A stretch of 64,000 nt of DNA from Saxidomus purpurata. Lineage: Eukaryota; Mollusca; Bivalvia; Venerida; Veneridae. A program made the position numbers and the translations under genes. Location of the stretch: NCBI GenBank assembly GCA_022818135.1, contig JAFMSR010000002.1, positions 47,794,763 to 47,858,762 of the forward strand, written 5' to 3'. The number at the start of each line of letters is the position of its first letter. Positions within the stretch are counted from its first letter, which is position 1. Below, in pieces: positions 35,086 through 46,310 of the stretch. The notes under the pieces are model-generated. The model was not told where the DNA came from. It ran no database searches and was given only the letters and a program-made list of their open reading frames with translations.

Positions 35086-36324
35086 TTTTATGCCCTCGAA
35101 GGGTGGCATATTAAAATTACACCATCCGTCTGTCCGTCAGTCTGTCTGTCCATCTGTCGGTGCATCCTACCTTACATTTCTTCATCCAGACTGTAACTTT
35201 GTCATGCATCTAAGGATTTTAAAATTACATGGCACAAATGTCTAGTACATCAAGACGATGTGTCAGGTGCAAGACCCACGTCCCTACATCAAAGGTCAAG
35301 GTCACACTTAAAGTTTGAAGGTATTGGAATCCTGTATATATATATATGCACATATTCGTGTCCGGACTGTAACTTTGTCATGCATTGAAAGATTTTTAAA
35401 AAACTTGGAATAAATGTCTAGCACATCAAGAGGACGTGTGGCATGCAAGATCCATGTCCCTACCTCAAAGGTCAAGGTCACACTTAGAGTTTGAAGGTAA
35501 TGGATTCCTCTATATTATATGCATATATGCACACATCAGTGTCTGGACTGTAACTTTGTCATGCATTGAAGGTTTTTGAAATACCTTGGCACAAATATCT
35601 AGCACATCAAGATGATGTGTCGCGTGCAAGACCCTTGTCCCTACCTCAATGGTCAAGGTCACACTTAGAGTTTGAAGGCAATGGAATCCTCTATATATTT
35701 ACATATATGCACACATTCGTGTCCGGACTGTAACTTTGTAATGCATTGAAGGATTTGAAGGATTTTAAAATAACTTGGCACAAATGTCTAGCGCATCAAA
35801 ACAACGTTTCGCGTACAAGACCCACGTTGCTACCGCAAAGGTCAAGGTCACACTTAGGAGTTTTTAGGTAATGGAATCCAATATATATGTGTCCGGACTA
35901 TAACTTTGTCATGTATTGATTGATTTAAGAATAACTTGGTACAAATGTTCAGCACATCAAGTCGATGTGTCGCGTGCAAGACCCATGTCCTACCTCAAAG
36001 GTCAAGGTCACGCTTAGAGTTTATAGGTAATGGAATCCTGTATATATGCATACAATTTGTGTCCAGATTGTAACTTTGTCATGCAATTAATTGATTTAAA
36101 ATAACTTGGCACAAATGTTCAGCACATCAAGACAATGTGTTGTCTGCAAGAACCATGTCCCTACCTCAAAGGTCGAGGTCACTCTTGTTTAAAAGTAATA
36201 TAATACTGTATGCATGGAAGAATTTTAAAATTACATAGCACATTTATTGAGCACATGGAAAGGACACAGACTGTGAGGCACCTCTTTCGGGGGCATTCGT
36301 CACTTGTGAGGGACCACTCTTGTT
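35086..36324 (+). mobile_element. H3 repeat copy with about six core units
   Basis: The 5' TTATGCCCTCGAAGGGTGG is complemented by CTTTCGGGGGCATTCGTCAC near the 3' end. Units of about 170-180 bp repeat GTCCGGACTGTAACTTTGTC, AAAATAACTTGGCACAAATG, GTGCAAGACCCACGTCCC and CAAAGGTCAAGGTCACACTT. It ends GTGAGGGACCACTCTTGTTT. This is the fullest H3 copy in the window. Confidence 0.92.
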
Positions 36325-36492
36325 TATTACTGGCCGTAGAGAAAAATCGAGACCACTTTTCTGTGTTACAACATGCATGTTACATCCAAAATTGAGGTGT
36401 ATTTTGACCTATCTCTACTTGGTAAGGAGTTAGCCCTTTTGACAGCTGGCGGCTGGACATCTTGTACGTGGGCATCTAGTATTTGGTCATTT

Positions 36493-36721
36493 TTAGCTCG
36501 ACTTTTCAAAGAAAAGGGGAACTATCCTACTTGACCTGGTGTCGGCGTCTGCATCCGCGTTGGTGTCACACCTTGGTTAAATTTTTCGTACCACCCCACT
36601 TTATTTCAAAACTATTAGAGGTATTGCTTTGAAACTTACCATACTTATTTACCATCAGAACCTCCATCTACAGACAAGAGTACATAACTCTGTCAAGGTT
36701 TTTGACAGAAATATGCCCCTG
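36493..36721 (+). mobile_element. H4 repeat, 5' fragment
   Basis: TTAGCTCGACTTTTCAAAG and one core unit (GTACCACCCCACTTTATTTC, CATCTACAGACAAGAGTACA), cut off where an H1 copy begins at 36722. Confidence 0.82.
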
Positions 36722-37631
36722 TTTTGCTCACCTGGCTTCACCAGGGTGAGCTTTTCTAATTGATGATTGTCTGTTGTCCATCAACATTTTGATTCAAATG
36801 ACATCTCCTCTGAAACCACTAGGCCAATGATGATAAAACTATGCAGGAATGTTCCTTGCATGAAGCTCTACCAAAATTGTTCAAAGAATTCCATTCCATG
36901 CAGAACTCTGGTTGCTATGGCAACAAATAGGATAAATATTTGGCATGTAGCATTGTCTAGTGGACCTCTACCAAGATTGTTCAATTTATGGCCCCCAAAT
37001 CAAAATTGACCCTGTGCAGGTGGTCAATTAGTTTTACATAGGCTTATATAGCAAAAACTTAAAAAAAAATCTTCTTCTCTGAAACCACAAGGCCTAGAAC
37101 TTAATTATTTGGTATGTAGCATTGTCTAGTGGACCTGTACCAAGATTGTTCAAAATATGACCCCTGGGTCAAAATTGACCCCACACGGGTGGTCACTTAG
37201 TTTTGCATAGGCTTATATAGAAAAAAACTTTAAACCACAAAGCCTAGAGCTTAGATATTTGGCATGTAGTATTTGCTAGTTGATCTCTACCAAGATTGTT
37301 CAAATTATGACCCCCTGATCAAAATTGACTCCGCACAGGGGGTGACTTAGCTATACATAGGCTTATATAGGAAAAATTTTAAAATCTTCTTCTCTGAAAC
37401 CACAAGGCCTAAAGCTTAGATATTTGGCATGCAGCATTGCCTAGTAGACCTCTTCAAAGTTTGTTCAAATTATGGGGTCGAAATTGATTTTGCTGGGGGG
37501 GTGGGGTCCACTTATTTTACAAAGACGTATATAGGAAAACCTATTTGGTATATAACATTATCTAGTGATCTTCCACCAGGCAAGTGGACTTGTACCAAGG
37601 TGAGCGATATAGGGCCATCTTGGCCCTCTTG
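36722..37631 (+). mobile_element. H1 repeat copy, complete ends
   Basis: The 5' GCTCACCTGGCTTC folds with CCAGGGTGAGCTT. About four core units follow. It ends GGTGAGCGATATAGGGCC and GGCCCTCTTG at 37631. Confidence 0.88.
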
Positions 37632-38132
37632 AATAACTTTAAGATTGTGGCATAACTTATTATATTTCTCCTTTATTGTGCGTCTATTTCCTTGCAGTTT
37701 ATACTGTTGATAAAACTTATGTACAAAATGTATACAGAATAGAAGTATAAATTTGTCTGTGAAGTTAATAAGGAGCTCCGTAAAAAGTATAAAACTTAGC
37801 ATGATATTAAAATTTCGTATGCATATGAAACAACTTCAGAATACATTGAACTTTGCTTAATATTTTGATATACATTGATTTGTAAATCTTTAACATGTGA
37901 TGCTGAATCTATTAAAAAGTGTCTGGTGTTATGTTAAATAAATCATTTGTAGAAAGTATTATATATTAGTTGTAACACGACTTCATTAATTATGCTCACT
38001 TCCTACTTTTAGTTTCATCAGGCAAAAGTTGAAATTTGGATGTAACGATATGCGGATATAAAGATGTTATTTCTACCGTCCTCTGAATATTGCTACAAGC
38101 AGAGATTGCTGTAGTTTACAATCAACCCATTT
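37632..38132. other. Intron sequence, nothing recognised
   Basis: AT-rich spacer between H1 and H4 copies. Confidence 0.4.
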
Positions 38133-39117
38133 TTAGCTCGACTTTTTGAAGAAAAGGGGAGCTATCCTACTCGCCTCGGCGTCGGTGTCGGCGTTGGTGT
38201 CACACCTTGGTTAAGTTTTTTGTACCACCCCACTTTATTTCAAAAGTATTAGAGGTATGGCTTTGAAACTTACCATACTTGTTTACCATCATAACCTCCA
38301 TCTACAGACAAGAGTACATAACTCTGTCAAGGTTTTTGACAGAATTATGGCCCTTTTTTGACTTAGAAAGTGTATTGAGCTTGGTTAAGTTTTTCGTACC
38401 ACCTCACTTTATTTCAAAACCATTGGAGGTATTGCTTTGAAACTAACCATACTTGTTAACCATCATGACCTCCATCAACAGACAAGAGTTCATAACTCTG
38501 TCAAAGTTTTTGACAGAATGATGCCCCTTTTTTACTTAGAAAATACGTTGAATATGGGTAAAATCCACTTATTGCCTTAACCCTTTGAGATATTGCTTTG
38601 AAACTATGAATGCATGTTAACATCATTACCCCCATCTGTAGGCAAGAGAAGGTAACTCTGTCAGGGATTTGTTTTAAAAATTAAGGCCCTTTATTGACTT
38701 AGAATCTTGGTTAAGTTTTTCGTACCAGTCCACTTTTTGACTAAACTGTTTGAGATATTAATTTGAAAGTTGGAATACTTGTTTACCATCATGATCCCAA
38801 AACATGGGCAGGGGAAGGTAATTCTGTCAAGGATTTTATTTGAATTATGACCCTTTTTGACTTAGAAACTCAATTAAAATTTTCATTCTTGTCCACTTGT
38901 TGACTTAACCATTTGAGATATTACTTTGAAAGTTGGAGTACTTATGTACCATCATGACACCTATCTGTAAGCAAGAGAAGATAACTCTGTGAAAATGTTT
39001 CTTTATTTGTACTTAGAAATTCCTAGTTAAAGTCTTGTGTGCCCTTAACTGTCAAAGTTTTGTTTTATAGACAAGCACTAAAAAGTCGAGCGCGCTGTCC
39101 TACTGACAGCTCTTGTT
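38133..39117 (+). mobile_element. H4 repeat copy, complete ends
   Basis: The 5' TTTAGCTCGACTTTTTGAAG is complemented near the 3' end by ACTAAAAAGTCGAGCGC. About five core units of roughly 150-180 bp carry TTTCGTACCACC, GAGGTATTGCTTTGAAACT and CATAACTCTGTCAAGG. It ends with a CTGTC/GACAG hairpin and AGCTCTTGTT at 39117. Confidence 0.9.
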
Positions 39118-39139
39118 CCTGAGTTTTGTCAGTCTTGTT

Positions 39140-41036
39140 AACCAGGTTTTCCGAAGGAAAAATCCTAGTTATTAGATTGAGGTATGTTGGCGGGCGTAAA
39201 CCTTAGATTGAGGTATGTCGGCGGGCGGGCGGCGGGCGTAAATAATTTCTTCTGTGCGCAACTCCTCCTACATTTTTCAATGGATTTCAACCAAACTTTC
39301 ACAGAAGTATTGTCATGAAGTGCCCTGGCGCATATTGTCGGGGTTTTGTGATTTGGTCATTTTTGACAGAATTATGGCCCTTTGTTTTTTTTCACATATG
39401 TAATTCTTCTGTGCGCAACTCCTTCTACACTTCTCAAGGGATTTCAACCAAACTTTCACAGAATTATTGTCACCAAGTGCCCTGGCGCATATTGTCGGGG
39501 TTTTGTGATTTGATCATTTTTGACAGAATTATGGGCCTTTGTTTTTTTCCACATAATGTAATATATATAGAGAAATACTCTTCTGTGTGCAACTCCTACA
39601 TTTCTCAAGGGATTTCAACCAAACTTTCACAGAACTATAATTGTGAACTAAAGAATTTTGAATATATAATGTTCTGCCCCTGGTCGTCCGTCTGTCCGTC
39701 CGTTAGCAATTTTGTGTCCTTATTTAAGTATATATACAGTCGAGTCTCGATTATTCGAAGTGCCGGGGACCAAGATTTCACTTGAATAATCCATGTGTTC
39801 GAATAATCCAAGTCCCGAAGAAGGCCAGCTGATTGTTATGTAAACCGTCATATAAACATTATATACCTATACACGGACGCTGTAAAGACCCACCCCCTAA
39901 TATACATTGCGTATATCATTTAGATGAAAGGAAAGGAAAACAGAATAAATCATATCAAGCGTTTAATTTATGTTTTCCTCCCCACCTTTCCACTCGTTGC
40001 TGACTAAGTAATCCCCCGTGCCCCGGGTTTTTGCCAAATTGCTCAGTACGAATGGAAAGGAAGACATCAGCTGATCTGGGTATCCCCCAGTTACCGGGTC
40101 CTTCGCCAGATTGCTCAACCCAAATACGTTTGCACAAGTAGAAGGTATTTTTCTCTTGAAAGTTAAATTAAAAGTCATGCTTTAAATAGGAATGGTAGTT
40201 TGGTAGTCACGAGTTTGTGATTCGAAATTAAAGGTGAACATTTTTAACCGACTTTCAAACAAAAACAAAAGGTGTTCCTTTGGTATTAAACAAACAAGGT
40301 TAGAGCGGGTATGTAATTATCACACATTAGCACATATCCTACCGCCCCCTCGTGCTTATAACAAGTTGAGCGTGTCAGCAATTATTGGTTTGATTGGAAT
40401 GCTTTGATCATGGGTGTGAAATTCCTAACAAACTTGTCAATCGGACTGAAAAACACTTGAATAACACCGGTATTCGTAAACCGAATAACCCGTTTATTTT
40501 TATATACATTTATATATAAAAATTTGGGGCCCAAATTTTTCCTTCGATTACACCAGGTCAAAGGTTGTTGAATTAAAAGGGAGAATACTCTGTTATTATA
40601 AAAGGGAGAATACTCTTGTTATTACTGTCTATTTTTAGAATAGATTACCAGTCCTGTATACTTTGGAGTATTCTGTTACAGTAAGATGACAAAATTTCTC
40701 ATGAGACCAGCGGTTCAAACCCCACACAGAGCAAGTTTTTTTTGTTTTTTTTTGTTTAAATTTTTGCCTGAATTATGGCCCTTTGCTTTTTTTCCACATA
40801 TGTTATATATAGAAGAATACTGTCACGTGCCCACTTCCTCCTACATTTCTCAAGATATTTAAACCAAACTCTCACAGAACTGTTGTCATCAAGTGATCAG
40901 GTGCCCTCGTGCATATTGTCTGGGTTTTGTGTTTGGATCAATTTTGCCTGAATTATGGCCCTTTGCTTTTTTTACACATGTAATACATGTATATAGAAGA
41001 AGACCTTTGTTTCTTTTTCACATTATGTATATCTAC
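39140..41036 (+). mobile_element. H7 repeat region with an internal insertion
   Basis: It starts CCAGGTTTTCCGAAGGAAAA followed by GCGGGCGGGCG. Core units of about 165-180 bp (TTCTGTGCGCAACTCC, TTTCAACCAAACTTTCACAG, AAGTGCCCTGGCGCATATTG, GAATTATGGCCCTTTG) occupy 39240-39650 and 40740-41030. Between them lies Tigger-like sequence from 39737. The complement TTTTTCCTTCGATTACACCAGG at about 40536-40556 may be the original 3' subterminal repeat. Confidence 0.7.
39737..40500. mobile_element. Tigger/pogo-like remnant inside H7
   Basis: After TA, CAGTCGAGTCTCGATTATTC opens a region with repeated CGAATAATCC. A diverged right side lies near 40450-40490 (CACTTGAATAACACCGG, CCGAATAACCCG). Inside, at 39990-40130 on the - strand, is the GAGCAATCTGGCGAAGGACC unit related to that at 11460-11580. 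The short - strand ORFs here belong to that unit and are not a gene. Confidence 0.55.
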
Positions 41037-41153
41037 TGACTTTAAAAACACATTTGTGCTCGGCCAGCAGACTGGAAAATAAAAACCTGGTTTTGTGACA
41101 ATTTCCTGTCACTTGTCTCATATTTGTATTGATTTATTGCTTCTTTTTTAAAG

Positions 41154-41356
41154 AGATCAGAATACATGTACCAGGAACTGCTACAGCTAGAAAACATGTT
41201 GCCAAACATCAGGCTTTCAAGGAAAAGGTTTGCCACCATATGGGGCGGGGCAAGTCTTCTACAAGCACACCTGACATTCATGCAGTATCTGTTAGACATG
41301 ACAGACTGGCACTGGGACTATTATATCAACCTTAGTGAAAGCGATTACCCGATCAA
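41154..41356 (+). CDS. oxt: Xylosyltransferase exon 5 of window (nucleotide-sugar region)
   Basis: The acceptor TTTTTTAAAG ends at 41153 and the donor ATCAA|GTAAGT starts at 41357; phase 0 in, phase 2 out. It begins RSEYMYQELLQLENMLPNIR and continues with RKRFATIWGGASLLQAHLTF, LLDMTDWHWDYYINLSESDY and PIK. The human counterparts are WRMATIWGGASLL and [21 protein letters not shown], among the most conserved XYLT segments. Joining to exon 4 gives VDS-RSEY against human VDKRSNY. No residues are missing across the 26 kb intron, so no exon has been overlooked there. Confidence 0.95.
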
Positions 41357-41507
41357 GTAAGTAAAATGTCCCAAGTAGATTTGAAAAGCTGAGAATATTG
41401 ATGGAGTTGAGGGAGTGTCTTGAATTTTTACCAAGAAGGGTAACCCCTTTTATTTTGTAAATGGTATATGTTTTTGGATCATATTCTGTCTGTCATATGT
41501 AGTACAT

Positions 41508-41862
41508 TGTACGTTCGTTAACATTTTCCTTCAAACGACATCTCCTCTGAAACCACTGGGCCAATGTTGATGAAACTTGGCAGGGATGTTCCTTGCATGA
41601 AGCTCTACCCCAAAATTGTTCAAATTATTTCATTCCCTGCAGAACTCTGGTTGCTATGGCAACAAATAGGAAAAACTTTCAAAAGCTTCTTTCAAGAACA
41701 GGAAGGCCTAGAGCTTAGATATTTGGCATGTGGCATTTTGTAGTGGACCTCTACCAAGATTGTCAAATTATGACCCTCAGGGAAATATATAAATAATGAT
41801 CATGATCAGACAGCAAATTAATGAAAAGCATACAGTGCAGATCATGATCAGACAGTGAAATA
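41508..41862 (+). mobile_element. H1 fragment plus 41-bp minisatellite units
   Basis: H1 lead (TTCCTTCAAACGACATCTCC) and core to about 41780, then two units of the AGATCATGATCAGACAG minisatellite. It ends where a TA-flanked element starts at 41863. Confidence 0.8.
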
Positions 41863-43309
41863 CAGTAAACTCCCTGAAAACCGGACTCTTAGAAAACGGG
41901 AACACGCAGAAAACCAGACTATTTTCGAAGTCCCATAATTTTTATACCCCCACAAAACGAAGTTTGGGGGGGGTATATAGGAGTGAGCTTGTCGGTTGGT
42001 CGGTCGGTCGGTCGGTCTGTTGGTTTTATGGTTTCCGGATGATAACTCATGAACGACTTGACTGATTTAAATAATATTTGGTACACAGGTGCAACATAAA
42101 AAAATACAGGTCAAGTTCGACTTTGGGGTCAGTAGGTCAAAGGTCAAGGTCACAGTGACCCTGAACAGTAAAACAGTTTCCGGATGATAACTCATGAACG
42201 ACTGGACCAATTTAAATAATTTTTGGTACACAGCTGTAACATCATGAAATACAGGTCAAGTTTGACTTTGGGGTCAGTAGGCCAAAGGTCAAGGTCACAG
42301 TGACCTTGAACAGTAAAACGGTTTCCGGATGGTAACTCATGAACGACTTGACCGATTTAAATATTTTTTGGTACACAGGTGCATCATCAGAAAATACAGG
42401 TCAAGTTCGACTTTGGGGTCAGTAGGTCAAAGGTCAAGGTCACAGTGATCCTGAACAGTAAAACGGTTTCCGGATGATAACTCATGAAAGACTTGACCGA
42501 TTTAAATTTGGTACTCAGGTGTTACATCATGAAATACAGGTCAAGTTTGACTTTGGGGTCAGTAGGCCAAAGGTCACAGTGACTCAGAATAGTAAAACGG
42601 TTTCGGATGATAACTCCTGAACGACTTGACTGATTTATATTATTTTTGGTGCACAGCTGTAACATCATGAAATACAGGTCAAGTTCGACTTTGGGGTCAG
42701 TAGGCCAAAGGTCAAGGTCACAGTGATCCTGAACAGTAAAACTGTTTCCGGATGATAACTCATGAAAGGCTTGACCTATTGAAATAATTTTTGGTACACA
42801 GGTGTAACATCATGAAATACAGGTCAGGTTTGACTTTGAGGTCTGTAGGTCAAGGTCACATGACTCGGAACAGTTAAACGGTTTCCGGATGATAACTTAA
42901 GAACGCTTGGGGCTAGGATCATGAAATTTGATAGGGAGGTTAGTGATATTAACATGTTTGAAATAAACCTATTAAATTTAATAATAATCCATACTTTCCA
43001 ACCTTACATATTTTGTGTGCTATTAAAACAATACATTTACACAACTTATTGTATAATAACTGAAATGTATGTCCTTGTGGCCATTCCTTTCTTATGGTTG
43101 CCATACTTCTGTGACAAAGCTGTATTGTGGGGGTATAATTCGTCACTCTTGTGACAGTTCTAGTTTCTTCTAAATTCATTGTATATAACTCTCTGAATAC
43201 GGGACTCTCAGAATTCCAGATTCTGGATAGCGTTTTGCTGTTTCTGAAAGATTTTGAACCAAATTTTAGTCCTGAAAACCGGACACTTCATGTCATTGAT
43301 TTAACTGTG
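41863..43309. mobile_element. Tigger-like element split by an H2 insertion
   Basis: After TA it starts CAGTAAACTCCCTGAAAACC. On the far side of the H2 copy are ATACGGGACTCTCAG and CCTGAAAACCGGACACTT, then TTAACTG and a TA nearby. The repeated CTGAAAACCGGAC motif supports one element, but the right TIR is poorly conserved. Confidence 0.55.
41939..43164 (+). mobile_element. H2 repeat copy with six core units
   Basis: The 5' TTTATACCCCCACAAAACG folds with TTTGGGGGGGGTATATAGG, then GGTC repeats. About six units of about 146 bp follow (GTTTCCGGATGATAACTCAT, ATACAGGTCAAGTTTGACTT, CAAAGGTCAAGGTCACAGTG). The 3' side has TTGTGGGGGTATAATTC, a GTCAC/GTGAC hairpin and AGTTCTAGTT. The core sequence differs completely from the 21.4 kb H2 copy although the ends are the same. 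Confidence 0.88.
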
Positions 43310-43375
43310 TACATGTAAGGAAATCATCAACTTAACACAGGACCTTGTGTTATTTTTATTTTTATTTTCTGATTG

Positions 43376-44969
43376 ATGATTGTCCATCGTCTGTCAACAT
43401 TTTGATTGAAATGACATCTCCTCTGAAACCAGTAGAGCAATGTTGATAAAACTATGCAGAAATGTTCCTTGCATGAAGCTCTACCAAAATTGTTCAAAGA
43501 ATTCCATTCCATGCAGAACTCTGGTTGCTATGGCAACAAATAGGAAAAACTTCTTCTTCACTGAAACCACAAGGCCTAGAGCTAAGATATTTAGCATGTA
43601 GCATTGTCTAGTGGACCTCTACCAAGCTTGTTCAAATTATGACCCCCGGGCCAAAATTGACCTCGCGCGGGCGGTCACTCAGTGTTTGCATAGGCATATA
43701 AAGGAAAAACTTTAAAAATCTTCTTCTCTGAAACCACAAGGCCTAGAGCTTAGATATTTGGCATGTAGCATTGTCTAGTGGACCTCTACCAAGATTGTTC
43801 ACATTTTGACCCCGGGTCAAAATTGACCCCACGGGGGTGGTCACTTAGTTTTACATAGGCTTATATAGGAAAAACTTTAAAACTCTCTCTGAAACTAAAA
43901 GGCCTAGAGCTTAAATATTTGGCATGAAGCATTGTCTAGTGGACCTCTACCAATATTGTTCAAATTATGACCCCGGGTCAAAATTGACCGCACCTGGGGG
44001 GCTCACTTGATTTTACATAGGCGTATATAGGAAAATCTTTACAATTCTTGTTCTCTGAAACCGCAAGGCCTAGAGATTAGATATTTGACATGTAGAAATG
44101 ACTAGTTGATCTCTACCAAGATTGTTCAAATTATGACCCCAAATTAACCCATCCCGGGAGGGGGGAGAAGGGAGGTCACTTGATTTTACCTAGGCTAATA
44201 CAGGGAAAACGTAGAGAAACCAAAAGGCTGTCAGGCAGAGCTTAGATATTTGGAATGTTACTTAGCATTGAGTAGTCATTCTCGTACGTCCAGAGCATTC
44301 GTTACATAATTTCATCAAAATTGACCGCGCGGGTGGGCACTTAGTTTTGCATAGGCATATATAGGAAAAACTTTAAAAATCTTCTTCTTTAAAACCACAA
44401 GGCCTACAGCTTACATATTTAGCATGTAGCATTTGCTAGTGGACCTCTACCAAGATTGTTCAAATTATGAGCCCCGGATCAAAATTGACCCCGCACGGGG
44501 GGGTCACTTAGTTTTGCATAGGCATATATAGGAAAAACTTTAAAAATCTTCTTCTTTGAAACCACAAGGCCTAGAGCTTAGATATTTGGCATGTAGCATT
44601 GGCTAGTGGACCTCTACCAAGATTGTTCAAATTATGACCCCCAGGTCAAAATTGACCCCGCGGGGGTAGTCACTTAGTTTTACATAGTCTTATATAGGAA
44701 AAACTTTTAAAATCTTTTTCTCTGAAACCACAAGGCCTATGGCTTAGATATTTGGCATGTAGCATTGGCTAGTAGACCTCTTCAAAGTGTGTTCATATTA
44801 TGCCCCTGGGGTCAAAATTGACCTTGCCCCTCGGGGGGGGGGTCACTTGTTTTACAAAGGCGTATACAGGAAAACCTATTTAGTATATAACATTATCTAG
44901 TGATCTTCCACCAGGCAAGTGGACTTGTACCAAGGTGAGCGATATAGGGCCATCTTGGCCCTCTTGTTT
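43376..44969 (+). mobile_element. H1 repeat copy, long, 5' end missing
   Basis: It starts within the H1 lead (GATTGATGATTGTCCATCG) and has about nine core units, with an irregular junction near 44280-44320. It ends GGTGAGCGATATAGGGCC and GGCCCTCTTGTT at 44969. Confidence 0.88.
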
Positions 44970-45453
44970 AATTGTTTCGTTGTATTAAATGTATTCACTA
45001 TTGTCTTTGTTCAGCAGGGGGTTTCAAGATTTTTTAATGACTATTTGAGCATTCTGTCTCAGTCGTTCTGGATACATTTGTATTTAGAACTGAAAATGCC
45101 AACGAGCATATCATCTTGAAATACAGATGAGATCTAAAGATAAGATAGCCTCGGCTAATATATCAAAGAACTTCGAAGAAAATGCCATGAAAATCAATAG
45201 TAAGTATAAGTACATAAAAAATAAAACACAGAAAACAAAGCAAAGATAACCAACAATCACAGAATATATAAAAGCAAAAACAGTGCATAAGACAGTGTCA
45301 CAAATTAAATAAAAATATCCATTCTCTTAAAAAAAAAAAAAAAAAAAAATCATATGTGCAGGATGCGAACCCATGAAACCTTGTATACAAGTTATCAATA
45401 AACAGTGAGGTTTTAGACTAGGTTAAACTGACAAACTTACATGTTCTTTGCCA
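44970..45453. other. Intron sequence with a poly-A run
   Basis: A tract of about 20 A at 45329-45348 is followed by AGGATGCGAACCCATGAAAC. No feature is otherwise assignable. Confidence 0.45.
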
Positions 45454-45773
45454 ATCCAAATAACAGGAGTATTAAGGCGATGAAGTAGGTCAGAGCATGC
45501 CAAAGAAGTAAACATTGTATTCATGCACCATGATTAGTCAGTTTGGCACTTACCGGTGTCTCTACAATTAGATCCATACCTGATATCACCAGGTTAAAGC
45601 AGTATAGATGCTGTGCTGTTTATAGTGTTAAATGTGTCACGAGCTAAACTAGATTTATATTTACAAGTACTACATATACGCGATCGGAACATTTAATAGA
45701 ATTCTACAGTGGTGCTATTTTCAGCAGAACTTCAAGCTAATCATCTCCTTAATACTCCTGTTATTTGGATCCC
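45454..45773. mobile_element. MITE-like element with ACTCCTGTTATTTGGAT ends
   Basis: ATCCAAATAACAGGAGTATT at 45454 is inverted at 45748-45771 (TTAATACTCCTGTTATTTGG). The interior of about 270 bp is non-coding. The same end sequence recurs at 46286, 48288, 49398, 49582 and 49737. Confidence 0.65.
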
Positions 45774-46310
45774 TTTTAAGGAAATCGCAAATTTTCGTAA
45801 ATTATCTCATTTTCGGACACATTTTTCCCCCAAAAATCTACCAAGCCCCTTTTTTTCTGGATTTTATCCCCAAAGAAAACCCTTTCCCAGGAAAAACTTT
45901 CCTTGAAAGACATTTAAAGGTCCACTACTAACCGAAAATTAAGTGAAAGTTATTTCAATGGCAAGTATATTACCTTATGCAAGACACTAAATAATGAAGA
46001 TTGTCAGGTTAAAATTTACAGAAAGTGTTTGGAACACAAAGAAAAGTATGTTTATTATGTTGAAATCTCAGTGATTTGACAAAATGACCACCCAGGTCTT
46101 TTTAACTTTCTTCATAATGCATAGAAAAATAATTGTACATGTACTGTAGTTTATTTAGAATTTCTACATACCAACTTTCATTTTTTACTAAAAATAACTT
46201 ATTTCTGTAGTTTTTTAAGTATATTTGAATTTTCGCTTTCCTTAGTATTGGACCTTTAAGAATGAATTTCTCTTTCTCTATATATATACTCCTGTTATTG
46301 GGATCGCCTG
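45774..46310. repeat. Repeat unit shared with 48307-49400
   Basis: CCCCAAAAATCTACCAAGCC, then ATCCCCAAAGAAAACCCTTT and CCCAGGAAAAACTTTCC. The same order occurs at 48340-48366 and 49305-49345, split there by an H4 copy. It is flanked on the right by ATACTCCTGTTATTGGGATC at 46288. Confidence 0.65.

Noticed and set aside
39315..39785. 156-codon + ORF with internal repeats
   Set aside because: The repeated peptide is the translation of H7 tandem core units.
14966..41153. An extra exon in the 26 kb intron
   Set aside because: Exons 4 and 5 join in phase and align to the human protein with no missing residues.
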